A stretch of DNA of 24,620 nt, taken from the NCBI GenBank assembly GCA_015039315.1, contig WIDE01000232.1:1-24620 (forward strand). Direction: 5' to 3'. This DNA is from Clavulina sp. PMI_390 (lineage: Eukaryota > Basidiomycota > Agaricomycetes > Cantharellales > Hydnaceae). Position 1 is the stretch's first letter. Every line of letters starts with the position of its first letter. Shown piece after piece: positions 19,054 to 24,620 of the stretch. A program made the position numbers and the translations under genes. The notes under the pieces were generated by a model. It saw nothing but the letters and a program-made list of their open reading frames with translations. It was not told where the DNA came from and did not search any database.

Positions 19054-20627
19054 ATGCCTCGCCCAAGCATATCGAGGGTCTATGCCGATGTCAACGAGAA
19101 GCTGGGTCAGTCGTGGTATGATTATGGTAGGTGGTCCGATCACCTTTGGGCCTTGTTTGGACCGAATCTCATCTAATGGGCGCTTTGCCTTGGGGTCGGT
19201 GGGACTTGTTATCGAAAGACGATCTCCAGGTGCAATGGGGAGATCAAGACCAATACGAGATCATTCGTAAACTAGGAAGGGGAAAATACTCGGAGGTGAG
19301 TGTCTAATCGAACCGAATCCAATCGCATCTCTGGGTCTTCCTTCCACCAACACCAGCCTTCAAATCGTATTTAGGTCTTTGAAGGCATCGACATCCACTC
19401 GGATACCCCACGTGTAATCAAAGTCCTCAAGCCTGTCAAGAAGAAGAAGATAAAGCGCGAGATCAAAATCCTCCAAAACCTCGCCGGCGGACCCAACATC
19501 CTCACCCTCCTCGACGTTGTCCGCGACCACCGCTCAAAAGTCCCTTCTCTCATCACCGAATACGTCAAGAACTACGACGTGTTCAATGTCTCCAACAACA
19601 AGATCACCGACTATGATGCCCGATTCTACACCCTTGAGTTGCTCAAGGTTTGTTTGCCGGATACTTGCAATGCATCGGCCAGTCAGCTGAACAAACAAAC
19701 CCTGTAGGCCCTCGATTTCTGTCACTCGAGAGGCATCATGCATCGTGACGTCAAGCCGCAGAACATTATGGTCGATCATGAGCGACGACAGGTTCGCCTC
19801 TCCTTCCTGTGGCGATCTCTCTCGTACTCAATCCTTTTCTGTGCAGCTGCGCCTCATCGACTGGGGTCTTGCAGAGTTCTACCATGCCCGCACGGAATAC
19901 AACGTCCGCGTCGCGAGCAGGTGCTTTAAGGGCCCAGAGCTGCTCGTAGACTATCAGGAGTATGACTATAGCTTGGATATGTGGAGCCTAGGCTGCACGT
20001 TTGCCAGCCTAGTGAGTAGCTAATATCGGCTCCCATCTTGCTCCTAGGTCTACTAACTCCTCATCGCGTATCACCCCACTTTGCATGCAGATCTTCCGCA
20101 AAGCGCCATTCTTCCATGGCCACGACAATTATGACCAGCTTGTCAAGATCGCCAAGGTTCTTGGGACAGACGAGTTATACCTTTATCTGGAGAAGTATGA
20201 TATCGACCTTGATCCGGCGTATGATGATATTCTCCGCAGGTGCGTTGATGTTGAGTGCAGCATCGTTACTCAGCTTGCTATGACCCTGCCCTTGATCTTC
20301 GACCCCCCTAACGGTTATTTTTAGATATCCACGCAAACCCTGGTCTCGATTCGTCACTTCGGATAACCAGCGATTCATTTCAAATGAGGCGATCGACTTT
20401 TTGGACAAGCTGTTGCGATACGATCACCAAGAACGGCTCACCGCTCGTGAAGCACAAGACCACCCTTACTTTTGTGAGTATCCCAGTGCTTGAAATTCTC
20501 GTGCTCGCGCTGCGCAGCCCCAGGGGACTACTTAGCTCATCAATTCCTGCGTCGCTCCGTAGACCCGGTCAAAGCTGGTGTCTCTGGCGGGAGAAACGAG
20601 CTGACGAGTGACACGGATCCTGAATGA
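19054..20627 (+). CDS. CKA1: Casein kinase II catalytic (alpha) subunit
   Basis: A constitutively active acidophilic Ser/Thr kinase that assembles with the beta subunit and acts in nucleus and cytoplasm. Eight exons (19054-19126, 19219-19295, 19375-19647, 19708-19791, 19847-20011, 20091-20239, 20325-20473, 20563-20627) give 344 aa, the normal alpha length. Motifs: N-terminal [10 protein letters not shown] (contacts the activation segment in CK2), [14 protein letters not shown] loop (residues 41-54), catalytic Lys66, basic [11 protein letters not shown] cluster, HRDVKPQN (153-160), DWG at 174-176 in place of [19 protein letters not shown] and [21 protein letters not shown] and the Lys cluster are CK2-specific. 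The short tail ends in acidic [20 protein letters not shown] replaces the more usual IRFYMYELLK, a mild variation. Confidence 0.96.
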
Positions 20628-21202
20628 TAGATTCGACGTGGCTGCCATTCCTTGCGCCCCTCCACCTCCGCGATTCCTTCACGCACGATATCGACACCTC
20701 ACGCATGTTCTGCCTACTATGGCATCGTTCAAGCATCTCTTCGCTCCTCTTCCCATCATCGATTTCTGGGGACGTACGAGCGGTGTTGTACCTATATATT
20801 TTTGCACTACACCTTCTACAGTTCACTTTTGTTCAGATTCTACCGTACTACCCTGGCTCTTCAATTTTTCTCCACTCTGGGTGCATACAAGTTTATGATA
20901 TTTCTGGCCAAGACGCTGCGCGCATGGCATGTAATATCCATCTATGTGATCACCAACTTCAAACTACTTAATTTTCAATATATGGGATGTGCTCGACTTG
21001 CTTGCGTCAAACGATTTTCCGTGCCAGCGAACAAACCGTGACGGTGACCAAAGTCTGACTCAGTGACGAGTCATCCCCAGGCACTGTCCCGCGTTCTGTC
21101 TTTGACGTATACCTCTTTCCATCTTTTTTAAAGCCCTGTCGATCCGATTTAGTTAAAGGGCGTCAAAGTAGACGCTAGGCTTCCGCCATCGATATCTCAG
21201 TT
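20628..21202. other. CK2 3' flank and TYR1 promoter region
   Basis: This 575-bp gap has no recognisable gene; several short frames run through 20628-21041 but none matches a family. The right-hand part holds a Gcn4-like site pair at 21056-21073 and a TTTTTTAAAG stretch near 21125-21134, both within 150 bp of the TYR1 ATG. Confidence 0.5.
21056..21073. promoter_or_regulatory. Inverted pair of Gcn4/Cpc1-type sites upstream of TYR1
   Basis: A full TGACTCA lies at 21056-21062. A second TGACTC core on the opposite strand lies at 21073-21068, inside the imperfect palindrome TGACGAGTCA (21064-21073). Both are 130-147 bp before the TYR1 ATG. Fungal Gcn4/Cpc1 bZIP factors bind TGACTCA to induce amino-acid biosynthesis genes, so the placement ahead of a tyrosine pathway gene is meaningful. 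Binding is inferred. Confidence 0.55.
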
Positions 21203-22942
21203 ATGGCATCACCAGCTCGTCTCAGTCCATCCGATCCAGTCGACCAACAACCATGCATCGGTCTCATAGGCATGGGAGACATGGGCTCCATGTACGCTCG
21301 TCATCTCTCCTCCGCTGGATGGGGAAAGTACGTTCTCGCGTTCGTTTTCTAGCTCTCGATCCGCTGAATGACTCATTATGCTCAGACTGGTTGTGTGTGA
21401 TCGACCTGAGAAGTTCGAGATGTTAGCTGCTAGTTGGAAAGGTGTGTCGTAGCTTCTTGACCCCCGGCTTATGTCTTAATGAACATTTTCATCGAACTGC
21501 TCAGATGTCCAGGGCGTCACTGTTTTGAGAGATGGCCATGCTGTTTCGCGAATGGCAGACTACATCATCTATTCTGTCGAGGCGGAATACATCGACTCAG
21601 TCGTGGAACAATATGGACCCTGTAGGTGAGTCCTCTTCATATCAATTGTGCTCACTTCTTCTGACTTTGCTATTCAATCATCCATTGGATGTATCGGTCA
21701 CTTGCGTCCCTAGCTACAAGGATTGGAGCTGTTGTAGGTGGGCAGACGTCTGTCAAGGCCCCAGAGCGTGCGGCCTTTGAAAAACATCTCCCTGAGGACG
21801 TGGACATTGTCTCATGCCATTCGCTTCACGGGCCGACAGTCAATCCTGAAGGGGAGCCACTGGTCCGTCACTTATGTTGAAAGCTCCAACCCACGTTTTC
21901 CTCACATATCACCCATCCCCTTCCGATTCTCCCCGCAGGTCATTATCCGGCATCGTGCATCTGACAGATCTCTGGCGCTTGTCGAAGATGTTCTCCGCTC
22001 CCTCAAATCCCGCTACGTCTACCTCACATACGAGGAACATGACACAGTGACCGCAAATACTCAGGCTGTCACGCATGCCGCATTCTTAAGGTATCTATCT
22101 CTTCTATTTCGCTCGATTTGTTTGGCGATCCGCTTAATATAATTCGAAAATGGCGACTGCTTAGCATGGGCACGGCTTGGCATATGTCACAACAGTATCC
22201 TTGGGAAGACTCCGCTTATGTTGGGGGAATCGAGACTGTAAAAGTGAACATCACGCTGCGTATCTACGCCAACAAGTGGCATGTCTATGCGGGCCTTGCG
22301 CTGTTGAACCCACACGCGCGGATCCAGATAGACCAATATGCCAAATCGTGCACGGAAATCTTCAAGCTCATGTTGGGTGGACAGAAGGATGCATTGAGTA
22401 GGCGGATGTATGCCGCTCGCGCCAAGGTGTTCCCCGCCTTTTCATCCGCGAGCAGCACGCCCGACATGCCCATCTTCCTCTCTGAGTCAGTACTTGACCA
22501 GTTCTCGCTTAATACTTCCACCGCTTCCGCGTCACCCAACTCGCGCACACCAAATTCGCATCTCTCTATTCTTGCCATGGTTGACTCTTGGGCGGCCCTG
22601 AACATCCTTCCGTTTGCGCACCTCACGCTTGCTGCCACCCCTGTGTTTCGTATGTGGATCGGCGTCGCCGAGGCCCTCTTCCGGTCCACAGAGCGTCTTG
22701 ATCGTGCTGTTGATGCCGCCATTGATGATACCGCCCACCGCAGCGACGACCTCGAGTTTACTATTGCTGCGCGCGGCTGGAGCCAGTGCGTTAGCTTTGG
22801 AAGCTTCGAGTTGTACGCGGATCGATTTGGGAAGACAAGAGCATTTTTTGAGCCACGGTTCGAGGAAGCAAATCAAGTCGGGGGGAAGATGATCAAGACC
22901 ATTTTGCAGGATGCAGCAAGGAGAGAGAGGGAGACGGCTTAA
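21203..22942 (+). CDS. TYR1: Prephenate dehydrogenase (tyrosine biosynthesis)
   Basis: Oxidatively decarboxylates prephenate to 4-hydroxyphenylpyruvate with NADP+, the committed step to tyrosine. Six exons (21203-21327, 21386-21441, 21505-21621, 21714-21862, 21939-22090, 22165-22942) give 458 aa, close to yeast Tyr1 (452). The N-terminal Rossmann fold shows CIGLIGMGDMGSMYARHL (residues 18-35). Next come ADYIIYSVEA, GAVVGGQTSVKAPE, CHSLHGPTVNPEG (catalytic-His region), VTANTQAVTHAAFLSMGTAW and GGIETVKVNITLRIYANKWH; the C-terminal helical dimer domain follows. There is no fused chorismate mutase domain, as is normal in fungi. The start is the first ATG before the dinucleotide motif, with a purine at -3. 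Probable general amino-acid control through the Gcn4-like sites upstream. It converges with the esterase gene, 122 bp apart. Confidence 0.96.
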
Positions 22943-23064
22943 ACCCTTATCAGAACACGATCCGTTCATCCATGCATCCGCACTTGATTCAAGTATTCTT
23001 GTACACTGATTTGGGCTATTTATATGAAGCTAGCACAACGAGGACTGCGTGGAATTGTCCTCGA

Positions 23065-24404
23065 CTAAGAGGTCTTGCGTGGAGGGATATCATTTGGGTC
23101 AACTTTATCCCACCTATGAATACACCATCGGTCATCAGTTCTGGGATATGGCAGGAATGTGGAGTCAATAACACCAAGATAGCTTACGATGGAAACAGAG
23201 TCTCGACAGCCTCGGGCAACAATTCGGGCGATGTTTCTTTCAGCTTCCTAATTAGCTCGGCGTAAACCATCTACAATAAGAGCGCAATGCAGGAGGTCAT
23301 TCGAGTTGTGAACCAGATCAACAATCTATGAGGCTGAGTCGCTGGGGCTAGAACAGAATACTTACCCCATATCCCTCGGCCGTCAGATGGAGTCCGTCAC
23401 TTAGCAGTGGCGTCAAATTCTCCTCGTTCTCACTGGCATAAGCCCAGAAGAGCGCCCACGCGTCAACAACGGGAACATCGCACTCGTTTCCAACGCGCTT
23501 GACTGCCTCGGCATAGGCCTATTGGTACATTGTTGATGATAATTCTCATGTAGATTGAGATGGATAAAAGCACCTTGGTCTGGGCGTTATTCCTCGTGTC
23601 CCATGTCGATCCTGGCTCATGGCCAGGTGCAGTGCCACGTTGCTTTGGATTAACAGGCGGTGGAGTGATTAATATGATGCGGGTTGATGGTGAGTGATAG
23701 GGAGATGTAGGAGACGTGACAAATGAGATGGTTGTGTGGAGGTTTTCGGCATATTTCTCAATATCAACGTGTTGGACATCCCCGGGTATGCTTGCATCAT
23801 TCGCTCCTAAGATATTGTGAAGCGGTACGGCAGGGCACAAAGAATTTGTAGAGGAAAGAGTGGAAGATAACGGTTGAGCATCAGCGGTAGATTCTCGGTG
23901 AATTGAGGGGATCATGGACGGCAGACGATATCGCCGACGCTGGATCCAAAGACGTACCCCACCAGATCGTCAGTAAGCGCACCGTCGGAAGTTGCTTCTG
24001 CGCCGCCTTCGTCGGGAAGATCTTTAGATCGGAGGTGAGCGGGAAGAATCCAATCAAGGCATTCCCATGTCAGGATGGCTTACTCACTTGCTTGAAGACG
24101 GTTAGACCCCACTCCGAGTTGTACCCACCTTGACGCGAAAAATCGCTATTAATAGAGCCGCGCGGGTCAAAGAACTGCTTGAAGGATAATCCATTCACCA
24201 AATCCACGATTGAGTACGTCGAACTTGCGAGTATATGCATCTGGCCAGCAAGGTTGCAATTTGAGATATCATACCCAGTTAATGCATAGGTGGAGCGTTA
24301 GATTTACCAGCAAGTCTTTGCGATAAGCCACCAGGCCCGGAGGCTCCTTGTGTGATAGAGTCTCCAAAGAGCACGATGTTATCAAACAGATTTGGAGTAG
24401 CCAT
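23065..24404 (-). CDS. IAH1: GDSL esterase, isoamyl acetate-hydrolysing (Iah1) family
   Basis: An SGNH hydrolase that cleaves acetate and other short-chain esters; yeast Iah1 controls ester aroma compounds. Eight exons: 24404-24308, 24240-24199, 24128-24088, 24021-23958, 23806-23574, 23518-23366, 23270-23188, 23113-23065, giving 253 aa (yeast 238). SGNH blocks: IVLFGDSITQ with catalytic Ser16; RGFGGYNSEWGL (block II Gly); WWGANDAS with Asn84 (block III); SDGLHLTAEGY with Asp200 and His203 (block V). No signal peptide, so it is probably cytosolic. The last intron (23187-23114) restores the family-like tail SWDKVDPNDIPPRKTS; without it, translation would stop at 23184 after LFPS. The 151-nt intron at 23957-23807 is longer than its neighbours but needed to join WWG to GAND. 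In intact family members block II is usually RGFSGYN, so Gly replaces Ser here. Confidence 0.92.
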
Positions 24405-24620
24405 TTATTGTCTGCTGCTAAACACTGGGATCTGCACGGATAACACGGTAGATGACTTGTCGGTCGGTGAACCTTGCCGGAAGACCTTACGTGGTGCGAG
24501 CAGCGACAGGAGGAGGCTCTGATCGACAAACTTGTCGAGAAATGGACACTGGCGTGAGCAGGACCACACAAGCTTCCACTTATCAACCAACCAAACAAAC
24601 AGAGCACTATGTCAACAGTT
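24405..24620. other. 5' flank of the esterase gene, right window edge
   Basis: Only promoter-type sequence of the minus-strand esterase is expected here. Short frames on the minus strand (24405-24607) end before or overlap the ATG and have no recognisable domain. No other feature seen. Confidence 0.45.

Noticed and set aside
22285..22722. 145-codon minus-strand frame opposite TYR1 (a second 145-codon frame lies at 22532-22969)
   Set aside because: Antisense to the long last exon of TYR1, with no family match.

Overview
The window is nuclear DNA from a filamentous basidiomycete fungus, most likely an agaricomycete. Every gene is broken by many short introns (about 50-150 nt) with GT..AG borders. 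Intergenic gaps are small, both strands are used, and protein motifs match fungal orthologues. The exon models below were built by hand from reading-frame continuity, splice consensus and family motifs, so exact ends are inference even where the family is certain.

Layout. 1-958: a G-rich degenerate repeat with no CpG dinucleotide between base 6 and base 958. 959-2794: no gene recognised. 2795-3580 (-): decayed 3' part of an acetyl-CoA synthetase gene that keeps its introns but carries frameshifts, a stop and a 12-bp tandem expansion at the codons just after its SGK motif. 3769-4630 (-): RNA polymerase II subunit Rpb7, head-to-head with 4620-6755 (+): ribosome-associated Hsp70-like protein Ssz1. 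6969-8474 (+): endonuclease/exonuclease/phosphatase-fold protein. 8825-10186 (+): class 1-like dihydroorotate dehydrogenase family protein. 10379-11938 (-): SLC35F-type drug/metabolite transporter, divergent from 12097-15731 (+): spindle-checkpoint kinase Mps1. 16228-18783 (-): FAD-dependent amine/amino-acid oxidase-type protein, divergent from 19054-20627 (+): casein kinase II alpha subunit. 21203-22942 (+): prephenate dehydrogenase Tyr1 with a Gcn4-like site pair in its promoter. 23065-24404 (-): GDSL esterase of the Iah1 family. 24405-24620: 5' flank only.

The genes are mostly single-copy housekeeping functions: transcription, co-translational folding, cell-cycle and signalling kinases, pyrimidine-type redox chemistry, tyrosine synthesis and ester hydrolysis. 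They do not form a pathway cluster. Three pairs are divergent and probably share promoters (RPB7/SSZ1, transporter/MPS1, oxidase/CK2). I found no convincing new multi-gene system. The points most worth a second look are the CpG-free block, the acetyl-CoA synthetase relic with its repeat expansion, the missing SSZ1 start codon inside a head-to-head overlap, and several unusual splice structures.
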